Below are positions 25,331-34,386 of a stretch of 64,000 bases of DNA, one piece after another. The translations under genes were made by a program, and so were the position numbers. Under the pieces are notes generated by a model. That model searched no databases. It saw only the letters and a program-made list of their open reading frames with translations, and was not told where the DNA came from. How positions within the stretch are numbered: the stretch's first letter is position 1; every line of letters begins with the position of its first letter. Origin of the DNA: F22 sp963678855 (GTDB lineage: Bacteria; Bacteroidota; Bacteroidia; Bacteroidales; Bacteroidaceae); the NCBI GenBank assembly GCA_963678855.1, contig OY787448.1, forward strand, positions 434,001-498,000, written 5' to 3'.

Positions 25331-26224
25331 ATGAATTTAGATAATAGAAAAAAAGCAATATTAAAAATCACAATGTTGGGCAGTCTTGAGAGTGCGGTTC
25401 TCATGGTTGCCAAATTCTTTGCCGGCATTTCGGGTCATAGTGGTGCATTGATAGCCGATGCCATCCACACCCTAAGTGATTTCGTGACCGATTTTATCAT
25501 CTATATATTTGTCCGTGTCTGGTCTAAGAATCGTGATAAAAAACACAACTATGGATATGGTAAAGTTGAGACCCTAGTGACTGTTGTCCTCGGGCTGATT
25601 CTCTTTGTGGTAGGTATCAGGTTGATGCACAACAGTGGGGTTCTTATCTACAAAGCCATCCAAGGCACCCCTGTGCCTCCCCCAGGCATCGTGGCTTTTA
25701 TCGTCGCACTCGTATCGTCTATCCTTAAATATCTCATGTTTGTAAAGACGCTACAAGAAGGCAAAAACCAACACTCTCCTGCCCTCATAGCCAACGCTTG
25801 GCACCATAATAGTGATGCTTTATCTTCGCTAGCTGCAGCCATCGGTATTGGTGGAGCCATTCTGCTAGGTCATGAGTGGACAATACTCGATCCTATAGCC
25901 GCCCTTGTGGTCAGCTTATTAATCCTTAAAGTAGCTCTCGAACTCATGTTGTCCAATCTTGAGGTACTCCTTGAGAAGTCTCTCCCTAAAGAGATTGAAG
26001 ATAAAATCATACACATTGTTCGTGACACAGGAGCGGTAAGCGGCGTGCATAAATTATATACACGCATGCTCGGCACAGGCTATGCTATAGAAATCTATGT
26101 AGGTATGGATGGTGAGTGTACTATCAAAGACTCACACGAACAAGTGGCTTTGATAGAGAACAAGCTGAAGGAGCATTTCGGACGCTACAGTCATATCGTC
26201 GTCTGCGTAGAGCCAGCAAAATAA
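25331..26224 (+). CDS. Cation diffusion facilitator (CDF) metal exporter, tandem copy 1
   Basis: A 297-residue CDF transporter with six transmembrane helices and a cytoplasmic C-terminal domain. Metal-site motifs are ALIADAIHTLSDFVTD in helix 2 (a His-Asp variant of HxxxD) and ANAWHHNSDALSS in helix 5. The C-terminal domain (VSGVHKLYTRMLGTGYAIEIYVGMD) is the ferredoxin-like dimerisation fold. It likely exports Fe2+, Zn2+ or Mn2+ against H+. The next gene is a paralogue, and even the upstream promoter segment is duplicated. Confidence 0.92.
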   Translation: MNLDNRKKAILKITMLGSLESAVLMVAKFFAGISGHSGALIADAIHTLSDFVTDFIIYIFVRVWSKNRDKKHNYGYGKVETLVTVVLGLILFVVGIRLMHNSGVLIYKAIQGTPVPPPGIVAFIVALVSSILKYLMFVKTLQEGKNQHSPALIANAWHHNSDALSSLAAAIGIGGAILLGHEWTILDPIAALVVSLLILKVALELMLSNLEVLLEKSLPKEIEDKIIHIVRDTGAVSGVHKLYTRMLGTGYAIEIYVGMDGECTIKDSHEQVALIENKLKEHFGRYSHIVVCVEPAK

Positions 26225-26250
26225 GTACTCTACTCACTAGGAAAATCCGC

Positions 26251-26297
26251 GTGTTCACTTAGTTTTCTACATTCTTTTTATTATTTTTGTAGCAAAC
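26251..26297 (+). repeat. Duplicated CDF upstream segment, copy 2
   Basis: This 47-base copy of 25275-25321 lies upstream of the second CDF gene. The GGATGTA arm of the first copy's terminator is lost, so it no longer forms the terminator hairpin. Confidence 0.85.
26282..26289 (+). promoter_or_regulatory. -7 box of CDF transporter gene 2
   Basis: TATTTTTG ends 20 bases before the ATG at 26310. Confidence 0.6.
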
Positions 26298-26309
26298 TTG
26301 TTCAACACA

Positions 26310-27203
26310 ATGGATTCAAAAGTTAGAAAAAAAGCCATTTTTAAAGTCACACTGTTGGGTAGTCTTGGGAACGCAGTTCTCTTGATTGCCAAGTTTATTG
26401 CGGGTATTGTGGGCAATAGTGGTGCCATGATAGCCGATGCTGTGCACTCGTTAAGTGACTTTATAACAGATATTATCGTCTTTATTTTTGTAAGGATATC
26501 ATCCAAGCCTAGTGATAATGATCACCATTATGGACATGGAAAATTTGAGACTTTAGCGACCGTCATGATTGGACTGATTCTCTTTGTAGTAGGTATCAGA
26601 CTGATGCATAGCAGTGGGGTGACTATTTACCAAGCTATCAATGGCACACCTGTACCACAGCCAGGTATGCTAGCTTTTATTGTGGCTTTGGCCTCAATTG
26701 TTATCAAGTATGTCATGTTTGTTGTAACGCTCAAAGAAGGAAAGAAGTATCACTCTCCTGCTTTGATTGCCAATGCATGGCATCATAATAGCGATGCGTT
26801 GTCTTCTCTTGGAGCAGCGTTAGGTATTGGTGGGGCTATTTTACTTGGAAATGAGTGGACGATACTTGACCCTATAGCAGCAGTGGTCGTTAGTGCGCTA
26901 ATTCTTAAGATAGCTGTGGAGCTCATGTTCTCCAATCTAGAAATCCTATTGGAGAAATCTCTCCCTAAAGAAGTTGAAGATAAAATCAGAGACATTGTTT
27001 GCGCCTCCGATGGCGTAAGCGATGTACATAAACTATATACACGCATGCTGGGCACAGCCTATGCGATAGAGCTCCATATCGGTATGAATGGTGCCCGTTC
27101 TCTCAAAGATACACACGATCAAGCAACCTTGATTGAAAATGAACTGCGAGAACATTTCGGACGTCACACTCATATCGTCATTCACGTAGAACCAATGAAA
27201 TAA
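26310..27203 (+). CDS. Cation diffusion facilitator (CDF) metal exporter, tandem copy 2
   Basis: I use the ATG at 26310 (MDSKVRKKAIF), which aligns with the start of copy 1; a TTG 12 bases earlier is unlikely. The 297-residue protein is collinear with copy 1 and keeps both metal motifs (MIADAVHSLSDFITD, ANAWHHNSDALSS) and the C-terminal LYTRMLGTAYAIELHIGMN. Differences cluster in loops, for example KPSDNDHHYGHG for KNRDKKHNYGYG, which could tune metal preference. It lies five bases before an iron-dependent alcohol dehydrogenase gene and is almost certainly co-transcribed with it. Confidence 0.92.
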   Translation: MDSKVRKKAIFKVTLLGSLGNAVLLIAKFIAGIVGNSGAMIADAVHSLSDFITDIIVFIFVRISSKPSDNDHHYGHGKFETLATVMIGLILFVVGIRLMHSSGVTIYQAINGTPVPQPGMLAFIVALASIVIKYVMFVVTLKEGKKYHSPALIANAWHHNSDALSSLGAALGIGGAILLGNEWTILDPIAAVVVSALILKIAVELMFSNLEILLEKSLPKEVEDKIRDIVCASDGVSDVHKLYTRMLGTAYAIELHIGMNGARSLKDTHDQATLIENELREHFGRHTHIVIHVEPMK

Positions 27204-27208
27204 CAACT

Positions 27209-28519
27209 ATGGCAGATAATTTTTTAGAAAATCAATATTCACAGTACCAAGCACGTAAGGCGCAGTTTGAACAAGATAAGAAGAAGGGGAAGTATCGTAA
27301 AAAAACGACTCCATCTGTATCTCCAGCAAAGGCGCCTGTAATCACAAAAGCTAGCGATATGAAAATGAACAATTTTGCCTTTCACAACCCTGTGAAATTG
27401 GTATTTGGTGAGGGTCAAATCGCCCAACTAAAAGACTTGATTCCTGCAGGATCGAAAATCTTGATGACCTATGGTGGTGGGTCTATCAAGCGTAATGGAA
27501 TCTACGACCAAGTTATTGCTGCTCTAGCAGACTTTACTGTTGTTGAATTTGGTGGCATCGAAGCCAATCCTGACTACTCGACTCTACTGAAAGCTATAGA
27601 GGTTTGTCAACAAAAATCGGTCGATTTTATCCTTGCCGTTGGTGGTGGGTCTATTATCGATGGGTCTAAGTTTATTGCTGCTGCGATGAAACACGAAGGC
27701 GAACCATGGGAAATTATCAGTATGGGCAAACCTATTGTCGATGCATTGCCACTAGGTACCGTGCTTACACTACCGGCTACGTCTAGTGAGATGAACGAGC
27801 GTGCGGTCATCTCCTACCGTGAGAAGAAGCTGAAGATGGCTTTCTATGGTCCTGGCATCTTCCCTAAATTCTCTGTACTAGATCCTAGCGTAATCTTCTC
27901 ATTGCCTAAAAAGCAAATCAGCAACGGACTGGTTGACATATTCTTGCATGTAGCCGAACAATATATGACGACGACAAGTGAGTATATGATTACAGACCGC
28001 CTAGCTGAAGGTGTCATGACGACACTTATCGAACTAGCCCCAGAACTATTAAAGGCAGAAAAAATTGACTACAACGTAGCGGCCAACTATATGCTCAATG
28101 CCACTCTAGGGCTCAACAACTGGATATCTATGGGTGGTACACAAGACTGGGCTAGCCACAAGATAAGCCACGAACTGACTGCGCTGACTGGTCTTGATCA
28201 TGGAGAGACATTGGCTATTATATACCCAGGCACATTGAATGTGATGCGTAAAGAAAAAGGTGCTAAGATTCTTCAATATGGTGAGCGCGTATGGGGCATC
28301 ACTATGGGTACGGAAGAAGTCAGAATCAACCAAGCAATTGCCAAGACAGAAGCTTTCTTTGTACAAACAGGCAAGAAAGTGCACCTATCAGAATATGGCA
28401 TCGGTCCAGATGTGATTGACGAGATTGTCGGTCGTTTTGAAGCACGTAGTATGAATCTAGGAGAAAATGGGATTGTGACTCCTGCACATGTACGCAAGAT
28501 TCTAGAGAGCCGTCTATAA
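27209..28519 (+). CDS. Iron-containing alcohol dehydrogenase with N-terminal extension
   Basis: The 436-residue protein contains a complete YqhD/butanol-dehydrogenase-like domain from about residue 52 (MNNFAFHNPVKLVFGEG). Nucleotide binding uses YGGGSIKRNG and AVGGGSIIDGSKFIAAA. Metal ligands are expected in SNGLVDIFLHVAEQYM (Asp, His), SHKISHELT (His) and GLDHGETLAI (His). It probably reduces short aldehydes with NADPH. The first ~50 residues are an extra segment: a charged, helix-prone stretch (NFLENQYSQYQARKAQFEQ) then a Lys/Pro linker. It follows CDF gene 2 by five bases and ends with a strong terminator. Confidence 0.9.
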   Translation: MADNFLENQYSQYQARKAQFEQDKKKGKYRKKTTPSVSPAKAPVITKASDMKMNNFAFHNPVKLVFGEGQIAQLKDLIPAGSKILMTYGGGSIKRNGIYDQVIAALADFTVVEFGGIEANPDYSTLLKAIEVCQQKSVDFILAVGGGSIIDGSKFIAAAMKHEGEPWEIISMGKPIVDALPLGTVLTLPATSSEMNERAVISYREKKLKMAFYGPGIFPKFSVLDPSVIFSLPKKQISNGLVDIFLHVAEQYMTTTSEYMITDRLAEGVMTTLIELAPELLKAEKIDYNVAANYMLNATLGLNNWISMGGTQDWASHKISHELTALTGLDHGETLAIIYPGTLNVMRKEKGAKILQYGERVWGITMGTEEVRINQAIAKTEAFFVQTGKKVHLSEYGIGPDVIDEIVGRFEARSMNLGENGIVTPAHVRKILESRL

Positions 28520-28544
28520 TAAACACACATCGTGTAAGAGATAT

Positions 28545-28588
28545 AATAATAGCCGCACTGGGAGGTCCCAATGCGGCTATTATTGTAT
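28545..28588 (+). terminator. Terminator of the CDF2-alcohol dehydrogenase operon
   Basis: The 13-bp stem AATAATAGCCGCA (28545-28557) with TGCGGCTATTATT (28572-28584) follows the stop by about 25 bases. Confidence 0.85.
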
Positions 28589-28768
28589 ATCAAGGAAACA
28601 GTGAGTGATTACAGTTTTATTACTTCCCATTGCTATGAGAAGCCCATTCATATTCTAAATCACAGGATATTCGGTGTTTCCAGCCTCCATTGAGAAAGTT
28701 CATGCGGTGTCTTTACGAAAAGATACAGCCCCCTACTTCATAGATTAATGTGTCTGTTAAGTCTTAGT

Positions 28769-29848
28769 CTACCTTGCAGTAACAGTCCCCAACTTCTCGG
28801 GCACGAACAAATGCGTCGTCTTATTGGCAATTGCCACAAGTACTAGCATCACAGGTACTTCTACAAGCACGCCCACCACAGTAGCTAGTGCAGCCCCGCT
28901 TTGCAAGCCGAATAGTGAAATAGCTACCGCAACTGCTAGTTCAAAGAAGTTACTCGCTCCAATCATGGCAGCTGGAGATGCTACATTGTGAGGCATCTTC
29001 CATGCTCGTGCGCAAAGATAAGCCACAAAGAAGATGACAAATGTTTGTATAATCAATGGCACAGCAATCAGTGCAATATCTGCTGGATTGGCCAAGATTC
29101 GTTCTCCTTGGAAAGAAAAAAGGATAACCAATGTCAGAAGCAAACCAGCGATAGTAGTCTTGTCGAAGTAATGGATAAATGTATTGTTGAAATACGCTTC
29201 ACTCATTTTCTTTACGACATACTGACGTGTCAAGACCCCAGCTACAAGTGGAATCACCACAAATAACGCCACAGACATCAATAGTGTATCCCAAGGAATC
29301 ACGATCCCTCCTACTCCTAGAAGCAAAGCTACAATAGGTGCAAATGCCACAAGAATAATCAGGTCATTGACAGCAACTTGCACTAGTGTATATGCTGGAT
29401 CTCCTTTGGTCAAGTGGCTCCATACAAATACCATCGCTGTACATGGTGCAGCACCCAACAAGACAGCACCAGCTAGATATTCTTCTGCAAGGCTAGTCTC
29501 TATCCATTGTCCAAAGACAACCTTCAAGAAAAACCAGGCAATCGCAAACATCGTAAATGGCTTAATCAGCCAATTGACTATACAGGTAAGCAACACGCCT
29601 TTAGGGTTCTTGCCTACTCGTACCACGCTTTTAAAGTCGACCTTCAACATCATAGGATAAATCATCAGCCATACAAGTATCGCCATAGGGATAGATACAT
29701 GTCCGTATTCAAACTTACTCAATGTCTCTGGAATGACTGGAGCTACTTGCCCAATCGCAATACCAGCTACAATACAAATCGCCACCCATAGGGTTAGGTA
29801 CCTTTCAAAGAATGAGATACCGCTTGATTGTTCTTTTACCTTACTCAT
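28769..29848 (-). CDS. ACR3-type arsenite efflux transporter
   Basis: This 359-residue protein has about ten helices in the bile acid/arsenite symporter superfamily. The ACR3 signature is strong: LGAAPCTAMVFVWSHLTKGDPAYTL with Cys136 in helix 4, the PVIPETLSKFEYG N-terminus and GASNFFELAVAVAISLFGL. It is expected to export As(III) or Sb(III). No arsR or arsC was seen next to it, and the promoter lies upstream on the minus strand (29885-29892). The gene is isolated and convergent with the alcohol dehydrogenase operon. Confidence 0.9.
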   Translation of the reverse strand: MSKVKEQSSGISFFERYLTLWVAICIVAGIAIGQVAPVIPETLSKFEYGHVSIPMAILVWLMIYPMMLKVDFKSVVRVGKNPKGVLLTCIVNWLIKPFTMFAIAWFFLKVVFGQWIETSLAEEYLAGAVLLGAAPCTAMVFVWSHLTKGDPAYTLVQVAVNDLIILVAFAPIVALLLGVGGIVIPWDTLLMSVALFVVIPLVAGVLTRQYVVKKMSEAYFNNTFIHYFDKTTIAGLLLTLVILFSFQGERILANPADIALIAVPLIIQTFVIFFVAYLCARAWKMPHNVASPAAMIGASNFFELAVAVAISLFGLQSGAALATVVGVLVEVPVMLVLVAIANKTTHLFVPEKLGTVTAR

Positions 29849-29884
29849 ACTTATTTATTTGATTAGTTATTTCTTTTGTGTTTG

Positions 29885-29892
29885 CAAATATA
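29885..29892 (-). promoter_or_regulatory. -7 box of the ACR3 gene
   Basis: CAAATATA on the plus strand is TATATTTG on the minus strand, 37 bases upstream of the ACR3 start. Confidence 0.6.
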
Positions 29893-29945
29893 CAAACTAT
29901 TCGCAATACGCCAAACAGACGTGTTTGTTTTTTTACGAACAGCCA

Positions 29946-29953
29946 TATCTTTG
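29946..29953 (+). promoter_or_regulatory. Possible distal promoter of uxaC
   Basis: TATCTTTG at 29946-29953 has a TTTG about 20 bases upstream (near 29923). It is distal to the stronger match at 30080-30109. Confidence 0.4.
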
Positions 29954-30079
29954 AGTACTTTTTCCATTATTTTAGAGCACACAGCCAGGAATAATCCAGT
30001 AGATGAGGACAGTCTACTCAAAAGGATGAAAAATAACATCTATTCATTTGTAAATAATAAAGTTTTACCCCATTATCTC

Positions 30080-30109
30080 TTGTCTATTAAAAAAAACGCA
30101 CTACTTTTG
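30080..30109 (+). promoter_or_regulatory. Promoter of uxaC
   Basis: TTG at 30080-30082 and TACTTTTG at 30102-30109, 19 bases apart, are followed by a leader of about 60 bases before the ATG at 30176. Confidence 0.6.
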
Positions 30110-30175
30110 TGCACGTACACAAAACATGGCTTTATACTATATAAAAAACAAGTCAAACCCCATAAATCCATCATT

Positions 30176-31582
30176 ATGAGACAGTTTCTAGATAAGAACT
30201 TCCTATTGCAAACAGATGCAGCAGTAGAATTGTACCACAATCACGCTAAGAGAATGCCTATTATCGACTACCACTGTCACTTGAACCCAGAGGTAATCGC
30301 TGAAGACTATCAATTTAAGTCATTGACTGAACTATGGCTAGGTGGCGACCACTACAAGTGGCGTGCTATGCGTACCAACGGTATCCCCGAAGAGCGTATC
30401 ACAGGTAGTGCATCTGATGAGTCTAAGTTCCAAGCTTGGGCAGAAACTGTTCCTTATACTTTGCGCAACCCATTGTATCACTGGACTCACCTAGAGTTAA
30501 AGCGTGTTTTTGGTGTCGAAGAACTATTGACTCCAGAAACAGCTGGTGATATTTATAAAGCATGTAACGAGAAACTGGCTACTCCAGAATTCTCAGCACG
30601 CGGTTTGATTCGCCACTTCAATGTGGAGACATTATGTACAACAGATGATCCTATCGACGATCTACGTCACCACAAGGCTATCGCAGAAAGCGGATTTGAA
30701 ACACAAGTACTTCCTACATGGCGTCCTGACAAAGCGATGGCAGTAGAAAGTGCACCACTATATAATGAGTATGTAAACAAACTTGCTGCGGCTGCCGATA
30801 CAAGCATCAACACCTTCCAAGACTTGGTCGATGCCTTGCAAAAGCGTCACGATTTCTTTGCTGAGATGGGTTGTCGTCTATCAGACCACGGTATCACAAC
30901 TTTCCACGGAGAGCCATATACACAAGCTGAGATCGATGCTATCTTCTCTAAGATTCGTTCTGGCAATGAATTGTCTGAAAAAGAGATTGTACAATTCCAA
31001 GCATGTATGTTGATTGTCTTTGCTGAGATGGATCACGCAAAGGGTTGGACACAACAATTCCACTATGGTGCATTGCGTAACAACAACAGCATCATGATGA
31101 ACCAACTAGGTCCTGATACTGGTTTCGATTCTATCGGTGAATGGAACGTAGCAGAAGCGATGTCTCGCTTCTTCGATAAGCTAAACAGCAACGACAAGCT
31201 AGCCAAGACTATCATCTACAACCTAAACCCAAATGCCAATGAGATGATTGCCACTATGATTGGTAACTTCCAAGACGGTAGCATAGCAGGTAAGATGCAA
31301 TTTGGTTCTGGTTGGTGGTTCCTAGACCAAAAAGACGGTATGGAGCGTCAGATGAACTCATTATCTCAACTAGGTCTACTAAGCCGATTTGTAGGTATGC
31401 TTACCGACTCTCGTAGCTTTGTATCATACCCTCGTCACGAGTTCTTCCGCCGCATCCTATGTAACCTACTAGGTAACGATATCGAAAACGGCGAAATCCC
31501 AGCAAGTCAAATGGCATGGGTAGGTCAAGTAGTAGAAGATATCTGCTACAACAATGCGAAGAACTATTTCAAATTTAAATAA
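30176..31582 (+). CDS. uxaC: Glucuronate isomerase
   Basis: The true start is MRQFLDKNFLLQ at 30176, since a longer frame from 29876 would run through two promoters. The product has 468 residues, the normal UxaC length. It is an amidohydrolase-fold enzyme with metal-binding YHCHLNPEVI near the N-terminus, ETLCTTDDP, LSDHGIT and TDSRSF(V)SYPRHEFFRR towards the end. It converts D-glucuronate to D-fructuronate, or galacturonate to tagaturonate, the first step of uronate catabolism. No other uronate genes adjoin. Codons are strongly biased, suggesting high expression. Confidence 0.96.
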   Translation: MRQFLDKNFLLQTDAAVELYHNHAKRMPIIDYHCHLNPEVIAEDYQFKSLTELWLGGDHYKWRAMRTNGIPEERITGSASDESKFQAWAETVPYTLRNPLYHWTHLELKRVFGVEELLTPETAGDIYKACNEKLATPEFSARGLIRHFNVETLCTTDDPIDDLRHHKAIAESGFETQVLPTWRPDKAMAVESAPLYNEYVNKLAAAADTSINTFQDLVDALQKRHDFFAEMGCRLSDHGITTFHGEPYTQAEIDAIFSKIRSGNELSEKEIVQFQACMLIVFAEMDHAKGWTQQFHYGALRNNNSIMMNQLGPDTGFDSIGEWNVAEAMSRFFDKLNSNDKLAKTIIYNLNPNANEMIATMIGNFQDGSIAGKMQFGSGWWFLDQKDGMERQMNSLSQLGLLSRFVGMLTDSRSFVSYPRHEFFRRILCNLLGNDIENGEIPASQMAWVGQVVEDICYNNAKNYFKFK

Positions 31583-31781
31583 CACACACTTGTACAGCCA
31601 CATGCTTGCTAGGGGGATTTTCACCGTCCCCTGAGTATAGCATATTGGCAGGCAAACTAGTACATTATGAAAAGAGAAGCGACCAAAAAATAGCGATCTT
31701 TAAAACTGGCGTAACTCTATTAAGAGAGAACACATAAACATAAAAAAACGAAACCTTTTATTTCTGACTTATTAATTGGTC

Positions 31782-31819
31782 ATCGAGCTTAAAGCCTCAT
31801 CGCTTTAAGCTCGATTTTT
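31782..31819 (+). terminator. Terminator between uxaC and the porin gene
   Basis: The 14-bp stem ATCGAGCTTAAAGC (31782-31795) with GCTTTAAGCTCGAT (31802-31815) is followed by TTTT. Confidence 0.85.
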
Positions 31820-31869
31820 ACGTTTGTAAACAAAAAACAAAGCGATGCTAAACGATTTTACCTATTGTA

Positions 31870-31901
31870 TTTGACTTCTTGCTAAAGACTTTCTATCTTT
31901 G
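31870..31901 (+). promoter_or_regulatory. Promoter of the porin gene
   Basis: TTTG at 31870-31873 and TATCTTTG at 31894-31901, 20 bases apart, form a near-consensus Bacteroidota promoter. Confidence 0.75.
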
Positions 31902-31931
31902 CCGCAAAATTATTTACTAATTATTACCATT

Positions 31932-33002
31932 ATGTTCAAGATGACACAGTGGCAAAGACCACTTTTGACCGTATGTGCAAGCCTATTATGTATGTTTTCA
32001 GTGAATGCACAGGAAAACACAAAAGACCCACTTGCAGAGGGGTTGAATATTGATGAGATTGTGAACACCATGAAAGACCGTTTTTCTTTTACTGGTTACG
32101 CACAGTTTGGTTATGACTACAACGATCAAGATGCTACTAAAGACAATTCGTTCAGTACGAAGTTGGCCATCCTTGTAGCTACAGCAAAAATCACAGACCG
32201 TGCTACAGCATGTGTGATGTATGACTTCAAGAGCAATACACTTTTTGAAGTATGGGTTAACTATGAAGTAGCGAAAGCACTTCAAGTAAAAGTGGGTGAG
32301 TTTAAGACTCCATTCTCTATGTTTAGTCCTACCATGTCTCCATCTACTCAAAGCACCATTAACGATCCATTGGCCGTACGTTATCTGATTACGGGTGGTG
32401 ATCGCACGATGATGAAAGGTTCTACTGGTCGTGACCAAGGAGTGACAGTATACGGTGATTTCTGCAATAAGAAGATGAGCTACTACCTAGCTGTAATGAA
32501 TGGTACAGGTGTGACTCGCTCAGACGATAACAACCAAAAGGACTACGCAGCACGTTTTGTAGTACGTCCTGCTTCTTGGTTGAATCTTGAGGCATCAGGT
32601 ATCCTAGGTACTGGCTGGTCAGATCCTGAACACTACACTTGGGGTGAAAACGGGATCAAAGATAATGGCAACTTCGAACGCAATCGCTGGGCATTATCTG
32701 CTCAGGCAGAAACTTCTCGTTTCCAACTGATGACTGAATACCTTGGTGGTACTAATGGCGATACAGATATCTCTGGTTACTACGCACTAGCTACATTGAA
32801 GCGTGCTTGCCGTAATCTAGACTTGTATGGTTGCTACGACTATCTAGATACTGAGTTTGACTATACTAGCCGCTACACAGTGGGTATGCAATACTGGTTC
32901 TACCCAAAATGTCGTTTCCGTGTAGAATATGCACTGAAAGATGTAGGTAGCCAAGAAGATTGTACAAATACTATTCAAGCTCAAGTACAATTTAAGTTCT
33001 AA
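31932..33002 (+). CDS. Phosphate-selective porin (OprO/OprP-like) outer membrane protein
   Basis: The start at 31932 (MFKMTQWQRP) follows the promoter; an earlier frame start at 31899 lies within it. The 356-residue protein has a signal peptide ending near VNAQ. The rest is alternating beta-barrel strands and ends with the C-terminal aromatic signature QVQFKF. Family-specific pieces are VKVGEFKTPFSMF, RYLITGGDRTMM, GRDQGVTVYGDF and YAARFVVRP. It forms a passive outer membrane channel, perhaps for phosphate or anions. It has a strong promoter and biased codons, consistent with an abundant protein. Confidence 0.88.
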   Translation: MFKMTQWQRPLLTVCASLLCMFSVNAQENTKDPLAEGLNIDEIVNTMKDRFSFTGYAQFGYDYNDQDATKDNSFSTKLAILVATAKITDRATACVMYDFKSNTLFEVWVNYEVAKALQVKVGEFKTPFSMFSPTMSPSTQSTINDPLAVRYLITGGDRTMMKGSTGRDQGVTVYGDFCNKKMSYYLAVMNGTGVTRSDDNNQKDYAARFVVRPASWLNLEASGILGTGWSDPEHYTWGENGIKDNGNFERNRWALSAQAETSRFQLMTEYLGGTNGDTDISGYYALATLKRACRNLDLYGCYDYLDTEFDYTSRYTVGMQYWFYPKCRFRVEYALKDVGSQEDCTNTIQAQVQFKF

Positions 33003-33027
33003 TATATACACCCTCTAATAATCTCCC

Positions 33028-33058
33028 TTGCGTAAGTAAATAAATTGTAGTAAGTTTG
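33028..33058 (+). promoter_or_regulatory. Promoter of the MFS gene with almost no leader
   Basis: TTG at 33028-33030 and TAAGTTTG at 33051-33058 are 20 bases apart. The ATG at 33063 is only five bases beyond the -7 box, so the mRNA may be leaderless. Confidence 0.55.
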
Positions 33059-33062
33059 CAGC

Positions 33063-34367
33063 ATGGTTACAACTTACTACAAGCATAAACTCAATGCCAT
33101 CGAGCGATCAGCCTTCCAGAAACATATTGGATACGCTTCGCTCGATGGTTTTGTGCGTGGTGCCCTTATACTCAATGAGTTTATTTTTATCAAACAACTC
33201 GGTGGTGGTAACGTCCAACTCGCCTTTCTATTTCAGTTCTCCATGGTGATATTTCTATTCTCCATGGTGGCCAATGAAATCATGCGCCGATACCCAAACC
33301 GCAAAATACTTTTACGCTGGGTCAGCATCATCTCCCGTATGCCGTTGATTTGCTTTGCGTTCTTCCCAGCAGTCCACGGTGATGGCCTATCTCCTCAATA
33401 CCACACCTTATTTCTCGGTGTATTCCTGCTGTTCTATACTTCACGAATAGCAGTCATTCCCTCTATCAACCAATACCTCAAAGGAAATTACAGGCCAGAA
33501 CACTTCGGTCGACTCTTCGGTTATGCCACCACGATTAATAAGATAATTATCATGGTCACCACTTTTAGCGTCGGTGTGCTACTGGATTGGGACCCTAATT
33601 CTTACCGCTGGTTCTACCCTGCCGTAGGTGTACTTGGCACTATCTCCGTATTCCAGCTTACAAAGATACCTTTCCATCACAAACCCGACCCAGTCGTGAA
33701 ACCCATGTCGCAAGCCTTGGGAGATAGCTTCAAACGCATCTGGAAGATTTTGTGTAGCAATGTACCTTTCCGCCATCTAGAGATAGGCTTTATGCTCTAC
33801 GGATTTGCGTGGATGAGTACCCATGCAGTCATCACGATTTTCTATAAAGAAGCACTAGAGCTAAGCTATTCGGGAGTATCTTTCTATAACAATGCCTACA
33901 ATCTAGTAGCCATTGCCATCCTTCCTATCTGTAGCCGCATTATAGGGAAGATGGACCCACGTCGATTTGGGCTGATTACCTTCGGTTCCCTACTACTATT
34001 TATTCTCTTTACAGCCTTGACTCAAACATACGACAGCTACTTTATGATGGCTGGTATCAAGATATACCCATGCCTTATGATAGCCGTTGTCTTTAATGGC
34101 ACCTTTATGGGTAGCATGCCTCTCCTATGGGGTATTGGCTCCAGCTATTTCTGTACGCCAAATGAAGCTGCCGATTACCAATCTGTACACCTCTTCTTGA
34201 CAGGAGTACGTGCCCTCTTTGCCCCACTGCTAGGTATCTCACTATACCAAATGCTCGGTTTCTCCATGACCTACGGTGTGAGTATAGCCATATTGATTCC
34301 TGCCATTCTGCTGATGATATACTCTGCGAATAGGCACCAAGCGATACAACAAGAGACCACTGTATAA
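33063..34367 (+). CDS. MFS-type transporter
   Basis: A 434-residue membrane protein with about twelve hydrophobic helices in two halves, typical of the major facilitator superfamily. Recognisable parts are the early GFVRGALILNEFIFIKQLGGGNVQLAF, the loop NEIMRRYPNRKILLRWVSII between helices 2 and 3, and DPRRFGLITFGSLLL after helix 8. No substrate-specific motif was recognised. Its start codon sits five bases downstream of a promoter box. The SDR gene follows 19 bases after the stop and is probably in the same operon. Confidence 0.82.
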   Translation: MVTTYYKHKLNAIERSAFQKHIGYASLDGFVRGALILNEFIFIKQLGGGNVQLAFLFQFSMVIFLFSMVANEIMRRYPNRKILLRWVSIISRMPLICFAFFPAVHGDGLSPQYHTLFLGVFLLFYTSRIAVIPSINQYLKGNYRPEHFGRLFGYATTINKIIIMVTTFSVGVLLDWDPNSYRWFYPAVGVLGTISVFQLTKIPFHHKPDPVVKPMSQALGDSFKRIWKILCSNVPFRHLEIGFMLYGFAWMSTHAVITIFYKEALELSYSGVSFYNNAYNLVAIAILPICSRIIGKMDPRRFGLITFGSLLLFILFTALTQTYDSYFMMAGIKIYPCLMIAVVFNGTFMGSMPLLWGIGSSYFCTPNEAADYQSVHLFLTGVRALFAPLLGISLYQMLGFSMTYGVSIAILIPAILLMIYSANRHQAIQQETTV

Positions 34368-34386
34368 CCCACATAAACAAAAAAAG

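Noticed and set aside
29876..30175. N-terminal 100-residue extension of glucuronate isomerase
   Set aside because: It crosses two promoter-like elements and lacks protein character; MRQFLDKNF at 30176 matches the normal UxaC start and length.
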